64,000 nt of DNA. Origin: Alkalihalobacterium alkalinitrilicum (lineage in GTDB: Bacteria > Bacillota > Bacilli > Bacillales > Bacillaceae_F). The notes below the pieces were generated by a model, which saw only the letters and a list, made by a program, of their open reading frames with translations, ran no database searches and was not told where the DNA came from. The translations under genes were made by a program, and so were the position numbers. Position 1 is the first letter of the stretch, and every line of letters starts with the position of its first letter. Of the stretch, positions 8,064-16,413 are shown piece after piece. The stretch lies in contig NZ_KV917368.1 of assembly GCF_002019605.1 (NCBI RefSeq), positions 5,281,885 through 5,345,884 on the forward strand. The letters run 5' to 3'.

Positions 8064-8561
8064 AAATGTAAATTGCTTAACGTTTTTTATAGGTTTCTCT
8101 TGATTTGATCCATCACCAAATAAAATGTGAACAGGGCCATCTGCTTTTAGTGGTTTACCAATATGTGAAAATTTTAATATAAACTGTTTGGCCATTTCAA
8201 GAGAAAAATTTTCTTTTTTACCATCTTGGGTTTCGACAATCAATTCTGAAACATCATCATAAAGCTGGGCATTATTAATAAACGGCAGAAATGGTATGCC
8301 GAACGTTCCATTCTCAAGTTCCTGACGCTTATATTTAATAACATTATCATTTGTTTGTTTTGGTGGTTCTGAGCCTTCTGTTATCTCTTTATCCCATTGT
8401 TTTGAGATCGCTTTTGTATATTTAGTTAACTCGTCTTCTTCCTCTCTAGGTAAATCAAAATATGTATTCAAATCAACCTTTCTTTCATCAAAGATCCATA
8501 CGGATGGATCGATGGTTAAAGGATGGTTGACCTTACCATTAATAAATACTACAAATTCCAT
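8058..8561 (-). CDS. Conserved Bacillaceae protein (position of ylaL), function unknown
   Basis: A 167-residue protein beginning MEFVVFINGKV; the start at 8561 is set by AAGGGGGA on the minus strand, while the longer open frame upstream has no ribosome site. Recognisable stretches are PSVWIFDERKVDL, a DLPREEEDELTKYTKA acidic segment, GTFGIPFLPF and GPVHILFGDGSN. From memory relatives in databases are sometimes labelled peptidyl-prolyl isomerase, but I see no PPIase motif that supports this. It lies between ylaK and glsA, the place of ylaL in B. subtilis, and is divergent from glsA. No signal peptide or membrane segment. Confidence 0.8.
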   Translation of the reverse strand: MEFVVFINGKVNHPLTIDPSVWIFDERKVDLNTYFDLPREEEDELTKYTKAISKQWDKEITEGSEPPKQTNDNVIKYKRQELENGTFGIPFLPFINNAQLYDDVSELIVETQDGKKENFSLEMAKQFILKFSHIGKPLKADGPVHILFGDGSNQEKPIKNVKQFTFK

Positions 8562-8572
8562 GTGTATCCCCC

Positions 8573-8621
8573 TTGTGCTTTTGACTATCCTAAGTATAAA
8601 GGGATAGTCGGATTTTGTCAC
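8573..8621. promoter_or_regulatory. Overlapping divergent promoters with an 8-bp inverted repeat
   Basis: For the minus-strand gene, GTGACA (complement of 8616-8621) and TATACT (complement of 8593-8598) are 17 bp apart, matching sigma-A at five of six bases in each box. For glsA, TTGTGC (8573-8578) and TATAAA (8595-8600) are 16 bp apart. An inverted repeat GACTATCC (8583-8590) / GGATAGTC (8602-8609) brackets both -10 boxes, a position suited to an operator. The protein that would bind is unknown. Confidence 0.5.
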
Positions 8622-8645
8622 ATCGTGGCTACTAAAGGAGTGGAA

Positions 8646-9578
8646 ATGGTGAATTGTTATCAAAAAGAAGATTTGATTAAAATGGTAGAAGACGCTAAAC
8701 AGTTAACTCAGAAAGGGAAAGTTGCAGATTACATACCAGCTTTAGGTGAAGCAGATCCATCTACATTAGCTGTAGCTATATATAGTGGAGAGCGAGAATG
8801 TATCTATGCAGGGAATATAGATGAAGTTTTCACATTACAAAGTATTTCTAAAGTGTTAACACTGGCTCTAGCACTTATGGACCGTGGAGCTGATTACGTG
8901 TTCCAAAGAGTAGGGATGGAACCAACAGGTGATCCATTCAATTCTATTTCTAAACTAGAATCGAGTGTTCCATCGAAACCTCTAAATCCGATGATTAATG
9001 CTGGGGCATTAGCAGTTACTGATATGTTGGTTGGAAACACGATAGAAGATAAACTTGAACGTTTATTGAATTTTATTCGTCAGCTAACAGGAAATGATCG
9101 TATAACCTATAATCCAGTTGTTGCTCAATCAGAATTTGAAACCGCCGACTTAAATCGGTCGTTATGCTATTTTATGAGACAACATGGTATTGTAGAATCT
9201 AATGTTGAACAACTAATCAATCTATATACGAAGCATTGTGCAATTGAAATGAACTGTAACGATTTAGCAAAGTTAGGATTTGTTATAGGAAATGAAGGAA
9301 GAGACCCTAATTCAGATCAAAATATTATTCCTTTAGAAATTGCGAGAATTGTGAAGACGTTTATGGTAACTTGTGGCATGTATAATGCCTCTGGAGAATT
9401 TGCCATTAAAGTAGGAATACCTGCAAAAAGTGGAGTGTCAGGTGGGATTCTTGGTTCAGTACCGCATGGAGTTGGAATTGGTATTTATGGTCCTGCACTT
9501 GACGATAAAGGGAATAGTATTGGTGGTTTAAGGTTATTAGAATTAATAGCAAAACAAAGTAATTTAAGTATTTTTTAA
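8646..9578 (+). CDS. glsA: Glutaminase A
   Basis: A 310-residue cytosolic glutaminase converting glutamine to glutamate and ammonia. The fold is beta-lactamase-like; the catalytic Ser-x-x-Lys is in LQSISKVLTLAL (~residues 61-64), and the family blocks NPMINAGALAV, LNRSLCYFM, CNDLAKLGFVIGNEG, VTCGMYNASGEFA and the PAKSGVSGGILGSVP oxyanion region are all present. It corresponds to B. subtilis YlaM (GlsA2) in length and place. ATG 8646 follows AAAGGAG; an ORF extension upstream overlaps the divergent promoter and is rejected. Confidence 0.95.
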   Translation: MVNCYQKEDLIKMVEDAKQLTQKGKVADYIPALGEADPSTLAVAIYSGERECIYAGNIDEVFTLQSISKVLTLALALMDRGADYVFQRVGMEPTGDPFNSISKLESSVPSKPLNPMINAGALAVTDMLVGNTIEDKLERLLNFIRQLTGNDRITYNPVVAQSEFETADLNRSLCYFMRQHGIVESNVEQLINLYTKHCAIEMNCNDLAKLGFVIGNEGRDPNSDQNIIPLEIARIVKTFMVTCGMYNASGEFAIKVGIPAKSGVSGGILGSVPHGVGIGIYGPALDDKGNSIGGLRLLELIAKQSNLSIF

Positions 9579-9853
9579 CCTGTGATTTGTTATTTCAATT
9601 GTAAAAACTGTTAACAATAGGCATTATCGAGCAAAAGGGAGTTCCAACGTTTCTCGGTAAACTGAAGATTGAAAAAATGTGATAAATATCAACACTAAAT
9701 ATTAAAAACATAAGTCAGAATAAATTGCTGCTTTTTCTTCTATGAAAACCATTGCATTTTTTGATTATAGAATATACTATTAGAGTTAAGGCGCTTTATA
9801 CTAACAATAAAATGATCTCAAGAGTTTTATGTTTAAAGGAGGGATCACGTTCT

Positions 9854-10129
9854 ATGAACACGATGACAGGACATATCGAGAAAGCATATGCCCTTCTTAA
9901 ATCGGATGCAGAAAAAATCCAAAAACTCATAGAAGTACAGATGGAGAATTTAACAATGCCTCAATGTCCTCTTTATGAGGAAGTTTTAGATACACAAATG
10001 TTTGGACTTTCAAGAGAAATTGATTTTGCGACCCGGTTAGATTTAATTGATGAGGAAACAGGTAAGCAAATTCTATCTGATTTAGAACGGCGACTTGCTG
10101 CATTACATGAAGCGACAACTAAGAAATAA
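9854..10129 (+). CDS. ylaN: YlaN, iron-homeostasis small protein (DUF1507)
   Basis: A 91-residue helical protein beginning [20 protein letters not shown]; the conserved central block [20 protein letters not shown] identifies it. YlaN is important or essential in several Firmicutes under low iron and has been linked to the Fur regulator, which it is reported to bind. Start ATG 9854 follows AAAGGAGG (9836-9843); the longer frame upstream lies in promoter-like AT-rich DNA and is rejected. The 275-bp region before it contains only possible promoter boxes (TTGCAT 9752, TATACT 9773, spacing short at 15). In B. subtilis ftsW follows; here it does not. Confidence 0.93.
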   Translation: MNTMTGHIEKAYALLKSDAEKIQKLIEVQMENLTMPQCPLYEEVLDTQMFGLSREIDFATRLDLIDEETGKQILSDLERRLAALHEATTKK

Positions 10130-10130
10130 T

Positions 10131-10242
10131 AAAGAGACTGACTCAAGTAGTGATGTAGGCACTTCAAGTGGGAAATAGTTGCTAGTTATAATAAGCACTA
10201 TAGTACTTGAGGAGTGTCTTTATCTATAGAGTCAGTCTCTTT
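10131..10242. repeat. 112-bp hairpin element with GACTGACTC ends, downstream of ylaN
   Basis: AAAGAGACTGACTC (10131-10144) is matched by GAGTCAGTCTCTTT (10229-10242), followed by a T-run. An inner CTCAAGTA/TACTTGAG pair (10142 and 10204 regions) gives a branched structure. Two further elements with the same kind of ends occur at 13945 and 36446. It starts just after the ylaN stop and probably terminates ylaN transcription. The following ~65 bp to the pycA promoter hold nothing else. Confidence 0.8.
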
Positions 10243-10307
10243 TTTTGTTTAATTTAGAATATAAACTACATACAAAGCAAAAGGTATGATACTATAATAA
10301 AAATTGT

Positions 10308-10336
10308 TTGAAAGATTTGAATACAAGAATTATACT
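10308..10336 (+). promoter_or_regulatory. Likely sigma-A promoter of pycA
   Basis: TTGAAA (10308-10313) and TATACT (10331-10336) lie exactly 17 bp apart. Transcription would start near 10343, giving a ~140-base leader before the pycA ATG at 10482. I see no strong hairpin or riboswitch-like fold in this leader, although it is AT-rich. Confidence 0.6.
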
Positions 10337-10481
10337 AAAAGTATGAATTTTATCATCGGATTATCTGGTTATCAGATGTTTGAAGGGGAATCAAAAAATA
10401 ATACTCTTGATTTCCACTGAAAACATTTTTAAAATAGTAGAAACAAAACTGAAAATTCTTTCATTTGATCAGGGGGTTTAT

Positions 10482-13400
10482 ATGAACAGTTTAAAAAACA
10501 TTAAGAAGGTATTAGTAGCAAACCGTGGAGAAATCGCCATTCGTATTTTTCGAGCGTGTACTGAACTTCATATACGCACGGTTGCAATTTACTCAAAAGA
10601 GGACACTGGCTCTTATCATCGTTATAAAGCAGATGAAGCCTACCTTGTAGGAGAGGGAAAAAAACCGATAGATGCCTACCTTGATATTGAAGGAATAATT
10701 GAGATTGCAAAACGTAATGGCGTTGATGCCATTCACCCAGGGTATGGATTTTTATCTGAAAATATTGAATTCGCGAAACGTTGTGATGAAGAAGGAATTA
10801 TTTTTATCGGGCCAAAGCAAGAGCATTTGATGATGTTTGGTGATAAAGTTCAAGCTCGTCAACAAGCAATTCAAGCGAACATACCTGTTATTCCTGGTAG
10901 TGATGGACCCGTCAATAGTGTTTCGGACGTTATGGAGTTTGCTAGTCAGCATGGTTATCCATTTATTATTAAAGCCGCACTCGGTGGTGGCGGTCGTGGA
11001 ATGCGAATCGTCCGTAGCGAGGGAGAATTACAGGAAGCTTATGATCGAGCCAAATCAGAAGCTAAATCAGCATTTGGTAACGATCAAGTGTATGTAGAAA
11101 AGTTTGTTGAAAATCCAAAGCATATTGAAGTTCAAATTTTAGCAGATGCACATGGGAATATTGTTCACCTTTATGAACGCGATTGTTCCGTTCAGCGTCG
11201 TCATCAAAAAGTAGTTGAGATCGCACCAAGTGTGTCTCTATCGGATGAGTTACGTGAACAAATATGTGATGCAGCCGTACAGCTTACGAAAAATGTAGAT
11301 TATGTTAACGCTGGTACTGTAGAATTTTTAGTTAGTGAAAATTCCGAGTTTTATTTTATAGAAGTAAATCCAAGAGTACAGGTGGAGCATACCATTACCG
11401 AGATGGTGACAGGAATTGATATTGTTCAATCGCAAATTCTTATCGCGGATGGCGAAGAGCTTCATAGCCCAACTGTCGGTATTCCAACACAAGATAAAAT
11501 CGTATGTAACGGTTATGCTATTCAATCTCGTGTAACAACAGAAGATCCAAGTAATAATTTCATGCCTGATACAGGTCGAATTAATGTGTACCGCTCAGGT
11601 GGTGGATTTGGAGTTCGTTTAGATGCAGGAAATGGTTTCCAGGGAGCTATTATTACGCCATATTATGACTCTTTACTCGTGAAAGTTTCAACTTGGGCAT
11701 TAACATTTGAACAAGCTGCTGCCAAGATGCTAAGAAACTTGAGAGAATTCCGAATTCGCGGGATTATTACTAATATCCCATTCTTAGAGAATGTCGTTCA
11801 ACATGAAAACTTTTTAACAGGACAATACAATACTTCATTTATTGATTCGTCACCTGAATTATTTGTGTTTCCTATTAAAAAAGACCGTGGAACTAAAATG
11901 TTGACGTTTATTGGTGAAACGATTGTTAATGGTTATCCAGGCTTAGAAAAAATGAAGAAACCAGTTCTTGATAAACCTGTTGTTCCAGGTGTTAAATACA
12001 CAGATCCAATTTCACCAGGTACGAAACAAATTTTAGAAGAACGAGGAGCTGAAGGTCTTGCGAAATGGGTAAAAGAGGAGAAAAAGGTCCTCTTAACTGA
12101 TACAACATTCCGGGACGCTCATCAGTCATTACTAGCAACGCGTGTACGTACACATGATTTAAAGAAAATTGCGGAGCCGACAGCAAGATTAGTCCCTAAT
12201 TTATTTTCGGCAGAAATGTGGGGCGGGGCTACTTACGATGTTGCAATGCGTTTCTTACATGAAGATCCGTGGGAGCGACTCCTTACATTACGAGAGAAAA
12301 TGCCGAATGTTTTATTCCAAATGCTTCTACGTGCGTCTAACGCAGTAGGATATACAAATTATCCAGATAATTTAATCCGTGAGTTTGTTGACAAATCTGC
12401 AGCGGCAGGGATAGATGTTTTCCGTATCTTTGATAGCTTGAACTGGGTTGAAGGTATGAAGTTAACGATCGAAGCTGTACGCGACTCAGGAAAAATCGCT
12501 GAGGCTGCAATGTGTTATACAGGAGACATTTTAGATTCGACGAGAAGTAAATATGATTTAGCATATTATACAAACTTAGCGAAAGAGCTTGAGCAATCAG
12601 GAGCACATATTCTAGGAATTAAAGATATGGCAGGGTTGTTAAAACCAGAAGCTGCTTATCAGCTCATTTCAACACTAAAAGAAACGGTTGATATACCAAT
12701 TCACCTTCATACGCATGATACAAGTGGTAATGGATTATTTATGTATTCACGTGCGATTGAAGCAGGTGTCGATATCGTTGATGTTGCCATTAGTTCGATG
12801 GCAGGATTAACGTCACAGCCAAGCGCTAATAGTTTGTACTATGCATTATCAGGTTCAGACAGGCAACCTGACGTAAATATTGGTTCGTTAGAAAAATTAA
12901 GTGAGTTCTGGGAAGGAACAAGGAAATACTACAGTGGTTTTGAAAGTGGAATGAATGCACCTCACACAGAGGTATACGAGCATGAAATGCCAGGTGGACA
13001 ATACAGTAACTTACAGCAACAAGCGAAGGCCGTCGGCTTGAAAAACCGATGGGAAGAAGTAAAGAAAATGTACCGAACTGTTAACGATATGTTTGGTGAC
13101 GTTGTAAAAGTTACACCATCATCTAAGGTAGTTGGTGATATGGCCTTATACATGGTTCAAAATAACTTATCTGAAGAAGATGTATATGAGCGAGGAGCAT
13201 CGCTTGATTTCCCTGATTCGGTTGTTGAGTTTTTCCAAGGGCAATTAGGTCAACCTTACCAAGGCTTTCCTAAGAAATTACAAGATATTATTTTAAAAGG
13301 AAGAGAAGCATTGACTTGTCGCCCGGGAGAATTAATGGATGCTGTAGATTTCGCTCAACTAAAAGAAACGCTTAATGATGAAATTGGTCGTGAAGTATCA

Positions 13401-13931
13401 GATTTTGATTTAATTTCGTATGCGTTATATCCAAAAGTGTTTATGGAATATGAGCGTTTCCGCCAACAGTTTGGAGATGTCTCTGTTTTAGATACTCCAA
13501 CTTTCTTCTACGGTCTCAGACTTGGAGAAGAAATAGAGGTGGAAATTGAACAAGGGAAAACATTAATTGTTAAACTTATTTCAATTTCTAAGCCACAAGA
13601 TAATGGGGATCGTATTGTTTACTTTGAATTGAATGGACAACCACGTGAAGTCATGATTAAAGACCAAGATGTAAAAACTTCTGTTGTGGTACGCCCTAAG
13701 GTAGATAAAGGCAATCTTAACCAAATTGGAGCTTCTATGCCTGGTACTGTCGTAAAAACATTAGTAACAAAAGGGGACAAAGTAAAGAAAGGTGACCATC
13801 TTATGATTACAGAAGCAATGAAGATGGAAACAACAGTTCAAGCACCATTCGATGGTGAAGTTGTTGATTTGTATGTAAAGAATGGTGAAGCGATACAAAC
13901 AGGAGATTTACTAATCGAGTTATCGAAGTAA
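10482..13931 (+). CDS. pycA: Pyruvate carboxylase
   Basis: A 1149-residue biotin enzyme making oxaloacetate from pyruvate, bicarbonate and ATP to refill the TCA cycle. Order of domains: biotin carboxylase (~1-450; ATP-grasp loop GGGGRGMRIV, EVNPRVQVEHTITE), carboxyltransferase (~535-840; LLTDTTFRDAHQSLLATRVR, LHTHDTSGNG), tetramerisation/allosteric region, and a C-terminal biotin carboxyl carrier domain with EAMKMET (biotinylated lysine ~1114). Length equals that of B. subtilis PycA within one residue. ATG 10482 follows AGGGGG; the longer frame upstream overlaps the leader. A hairpin element follows the gene. Confidence 0.98.
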   Translation: MNSLKNIKKVLVANRGEIAIRIFRACTELHIRTVAIYSKEDTGSYHRYKADEAYLVGEGKKPIDAYLDIEGIIEIAKRNGVDAIHPGYGFLSENIEFAKRCDEEGIIFIGPKQEHLMMFGDKVQARQQAIQANIPVIPGSDGPVNSVSDVMEFASQHGYPFIIKAALGGGGRGMRIVRSEGELQEAYDRAKSEAKSAFGNDQVYVEKFVENPKHIEVQILADAHGNIVHLYERDCSVQRRHQKVVEIAPSVSLSDELREQICDAAVQLTKNVDYVNAGTVEFLVSENSEFYFIEVNPRVQVEHTITEMVTGIDIVQSQILIADGEELHSPTVGIPTQDKIVCNGYAIQSRVTTEDPSNNFMPDTGRINVYRSGGGFGVRLDAGNGFQGAIITPYYDSLLVKVSTWALTFEQAAAKMLRNLREFRIRGIITNIPFLENVVQHENFLTGQYNTSFIDSSPELFVFPIKKDRGTKMLTFIGETIVNGYPGLEKMKKPVLDKPVVPGVKYTDPISPGTKQILEERGAEGLAKWVKEEKKVLLTDTTFRDAHQSLLATRVRTHDLKKIAEPTARLVPNLFSAEMWGGATYDVAMRFLHEDPWERLLTLREKMPNVLFQMLLRASNAVGYTNYPDNLIREFVDKSAAAGIDVFRIFDSLNWVEGMKLTIEAVRDSGKIAEAAMCYTGDILDSTRSKYDLAYYTNLAKELEQSGAHILGIKDMAGLLKPEAAYQLISTLKETVDIPIHLHTHDTSGNGLFMYSRAIEAGVDIVDVAISSMAGLTSQPSANSLYYALSGSDRQPDVNIGSLEKLSEFWEGTRKYYSGFESGMNAPHTEVYEHEMPGGQYSNLQQQAKAVGLKNRWEEVKKMYRTVNDMFGDVVKVTPSSKVVGDMALYMVQNNLSEEDVYERGASLDFPDSVVEFFQGQLGQPYQGFPKKLQDIILKGREALTCRPGELMDAVDFAQLKETLNDEIGREVSDFDLISYALYPKVFMEYERFRQQFGDVSVLDTPTFFYGLRLGEEIEVEIEQGKTLIVKLISISKPQDNGDRIVYFELNGQPREVMIKDQDVKTSVVVRPKVDKGNLNQIGASMPGTVVKTLVTKGDKVKKGDHLMITEAMKMETTVQAPFDGEVVDLYVKNGEAIQTGDLLIELSK

Positions 13932-13944
13932 TAAATACACAAGT

Positions 13945-14018
13945 AGGCTGACTCATAACATAATGTTAGGCATTGAACTCAACAATGCTGCATTATGAGT
14001 CAGCCTGTTTTCATTTTT
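13945..14018 (+). terminator. pycA terminator, member of the GACTCA hairpin family
   Basis: AGGCTGACTCATAA (13945-13958) pairs with TTATGAGTCAGCCT (13993-14006) around a 34-base loop and is followed by GTTTTCATTTTTTTT. Its arms are closely related to the hairpin elements at 10131 and 36446. Confidence 0.82.
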
Positions 14019-14152
14019 TTTTATGTTTTTCCGAAAGAAGTCTCCCTCTTCAAACAACCAGTAAGGGTGGTAAGTGGTGGGTAGTTCACACTTCACATTT
14101 TAGTGTAATATGGTTAAATGACCTAATTGAAGAATGATAAGGAGTTGATGGA

Positions 14153-15349
14153 GTGGAGTTTAGGAAATTAACAAAAAATGATATGGATGAAAGTTTAAAT
14201 CTATCTGAATTTGCTTTTCAGTACAAATTATCTGATGAAGAACGAACACATCGTCTAAGGGTGACTCGACCAAAGGATACGATAGGATGTTTTTCTGATG
14301 GTGAATTAATAGCGAAAATGACAATACTTCCTTTTCAAGTACGAATTAATGGTATTGACTATGAAATGGGTGGTGTGTCAGGTGTTGCAACATATCCTGA
14401 ACATCGTCGAAGCGGTATAGTAAAGAAACTATTACATATAGGGTTAAAAGAAATGAAGGAAAAAGAACAATATTTATCCTATTTATTTCCTTTTTCAATA
14501 CCGTTTTATCGAAAATTTGGTTGGGAACTTTTTGTCGACTATCAGAATTTAACATTAACTAGAGAACAGTTACCTCATTTTCAAAATTTTCAAGGAAAAA
14601 TGAAGAAAGTAGATGAAAAATCATTAGAAGTCATACAAAAAGTGTATGATCAAAATGCATTAACTTATACAGGGATGTTAAAACGTAATAATAATTGGTG
14701 GAAAGATTGGGTTTTGTATAGAAAAGGAGGAAGAATAGCTGTCTATAATAATTCTATGGGGGTTCCCCAAGGCTATATAATGTACGAAGTAAAAGATCTG
14801 AAAATGACAGTCAAAGAGCTAATAGCTCTTGATGAGGATAGTAGAAGAGGACTATGGAACTTTATTTCAAATCATGACTCGATGGCAGAAGAGTATGTTA
14901 TTCAACAGCTCCCTTTACATGAACCTTATCCTTATTGGTTGGATGATCCGAAAATAAAAAAAGAAGTCGTACCATACTTCATGGCTAGAATCGTTGATGT
15001 TGAGGCGTTTCTCAATCGTTATCCATTTAAAAGTAAAGCAGAGTGTTCGCTATTCCTTCACGTTTCCGATGAATTCGCGGATTGGAATGAAGCGACTTAT
15101 CAAATTAAGTTTCAAAATTCTGGAAAAGTACAGGTAAAGAAGCATGAACCGAAAAATAAAGGGGTTTGTCAGCAAAAACCAAAGCGGGGAATTATTTGTG
15201 ATATAAATGCGTTATCTACAATGTTTCTAGCTTATCAAAGTCCAACACAGCTATTACATACTGAACGAATTAAAGGATCAATGGATGAAGTAGAGTTGTT
15301 AGAACAAATTATTGTGAAGCAACCACCAGGTTTTATTGACTTTTTTTAA
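14153..15349 (+). CDS. Eis-type GNAT N-acetyltransferase with sterol-carrier-like C-terminus
   Basis: A 398-residue protein with the three-part plan of the Eis family: an N-terminal GNAT domain (MGGVSGVATYPEHRRSGIVK holds the acetyl-CoA pyrophosphate loop, ~residues 71-90), a central GNAT-like domain, and a C-terminal SCP2-like domain (~290-398) ending in a free carboxylate phenylalanine (GFIDFF). Relatives acetylate amines, including aminoglycosides in mycobacterial Eis; the substrate here is unknown. Start is GTG 14153, 8 bp after AAGGAG; other starts nearby are out of frame. It appears to be a single gene between pycA and a decayed IS element. Confidence 0.85.
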   Translation: MEFRKLTKNDMDESLNLSEFAFQYKLSDEERTHRLRVTRPKDTIGCFSDGELIAKMTILPFQVRINGIDYEMGGVSGVATYPEHRRSGIVKKLLHIGLKEMKEKEQYLSYLFPFSIPFYRKFGWELFVDYQNLTLTREQLPHFQNFQGKMKKVDEKSLEVIQKVYDQNALTYTGMLKRNNNWWKDWVLYRKGGRIAVYNNSMGVPQGYIMYEVKDLKMTVKELIALDEDSRRGLWNFISNHDSMAEEYVIQQLPLHEPYPYWLDDPKIKKEVVPYFMARIVDVEAFLNRYPFKSKAECSLFLHVSDEFADWNEATYQIKFQNSGKVQVKKHEPKNKGVCQQKPKRGIICDINALSTMFLAYQSPTQLLHTERIKGSMDEVELLEQIIVKQPPGFIDFF

Positions 15350-15420
15350 TAGAACATTTCCTTAATAGCAAGAAAAAAACGAGGGAGGCTGGGACAAAAC
15401 TCAGTAAATTGAATTAAAAA

Positions 15421-15456
15421 AGGCCCCGAGAACATTTTTTGTTCTCGGGGCCTCTT
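15421..15456. terminator. Strong GC-rich hairpin at the left end of the IS remnant
   Basis: AGGCCCCGAGAACA pairs with TGTTCTCGGGGCCT around a T-rich loop, followed by CTTT. In this position it would shield the transposase from read-through transcription or terminate transcripts from the acetyltransferase gene. Confidence 0.75.
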
Positions 15457-15554
15457 TCGTATGTATTTAAGTTTTTTCATTTTACAAAATAAAAAAAGGA
15501 CAACCACTGATAAAATTAAAGTTCCTACACAATAACCATCGGAGGTGTGCCCTT

Positions 15555-16312
15555 ATGTATAAACACTATAACATGAATCAAGTAATTTTGCCTTTAAATT
15601 TAGAAATGAAACTTCAAGAAAATGATATTGCACTTGCGGTTCATCATCTGGTAGAGCAGATTCCAGAAGAAGCCTTTGCTGGCTTCTTAAGAAAGACCGG
15701 GTGTCCTGCTTATCATCCGCGCATGATGATGAAAGTCATTTTATGTGCATACACACAATCTGTTTTTTATGGAAGGAAGATTGAATGCCTACTTAAAGAC
15801 AGTATACGCATGATGTGGCTGGCTCAAGGTTATGAGCCAAGTTACCGAACAATTAATCGGCTCCGTGTTCATCCGGAAGTTAAAGAACTCCTCCGTAAGT
15901 GCTTTGTTCAATTTCGATGTCAAATTGTCGAAGAGAAGGTGATTGACAATGAAGCCATTTTTATTGACGGGACTAAGATTGAAGCCAATGCCAATAAATT
16001 TTCATTCGTTTGGCGAAAATCGATTGAAAAATACAGTGCCAGCCTGATCGAAAAATTTTAATCAATGAAAAATGGGAACAGCAAAAGAAGCGAATTCAAC
16101 AGCTGCTTACAGAAGAGAAAACGGGTGAGATCTATGGCCAACGTAAGGTGGACGTAGAACCAGCTTTTGGATATCTGAAGGCTAATTTGCGTTTCACTCG
16201 AATGTCCGTGAGGGGCAACTAGAATGTCAAAAATGAATTAGGGTTTGCATTCATGGCGGTGAACATACGAAAGTACACCGCCATGGACGCCGATCAAGCA
16301 TCGGATAATAGA
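15555..16312 (+). pseudogene. IS1182-family transposase, internally deleted and frameshifted
   Basis: Codons from ATG 15555 (ribosome site GGAGGTGTG) encode a typical IS1182 N-terminus: YNMNQVILPLNLEMKL, GCPAYHPRMMMKVILCAYTQ, YEPSYRTINRLRVHP and FIDGTKIEANANKFSFVWRK, with the first DDE aspartate in FIDGTK. This frame stops at 16061. A second frame continues with ILINEKWEQQ, then GQRKVDVEPAFGYLKANLRFTRMSVRGN, an in-frame TAG at 16220, and LGFAFMAVNIRKY. The segment that normally joins these parts (~200 residues including the second aspartate) is missing. Deletion, frameshift and nonsense codon together make it non-functional. Confidence 0.88.
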
Positions 16313-16325
16313 ATAAATCAACAGA

Positions 16326-16371
16326 AAAAGGGTTCCAATCATTTTATTTTTATGATTGGAACCCTTTTTTA
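16326..16371. terminator. Hairpin at the right end of the IS remnant
   Basis: AAAAGGGTTCCAATCAT pairs with ATGATTGGAACCCTTTT around a T-rich loop, then a further T-run. It would terminate transposase transcription and, on the other strand, lies just beyond the 3' end of ctaA. Confidence 0.75.
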
Positions 16372-16413
16372 TTATTTTTGGCTAGTTATGTCCCAGCCTC
16401 GTTTTACATAGAT

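Larger units (their letters stand above)
15376..16405. mobile_element. Decayed IS1182-like element between inverted repeats
   Basis: A ~1.03-kb unit bounded on the left by AAAACGAGGGAGGCTGGGACA and on the right by TGTCCCAGCCTCGTTTT; the arms match except for a 4-base GAGG insertion on the left. Inside are two strong hairpins (15421-15453 and 16326-16371) and a transposase remnant between them. The outer GAGGCTGGGACA arms may be a host hairpin repeat into which the IS inserted rather than the IS ends themselves. No target duplication could be identified. Confidence 0.65.
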
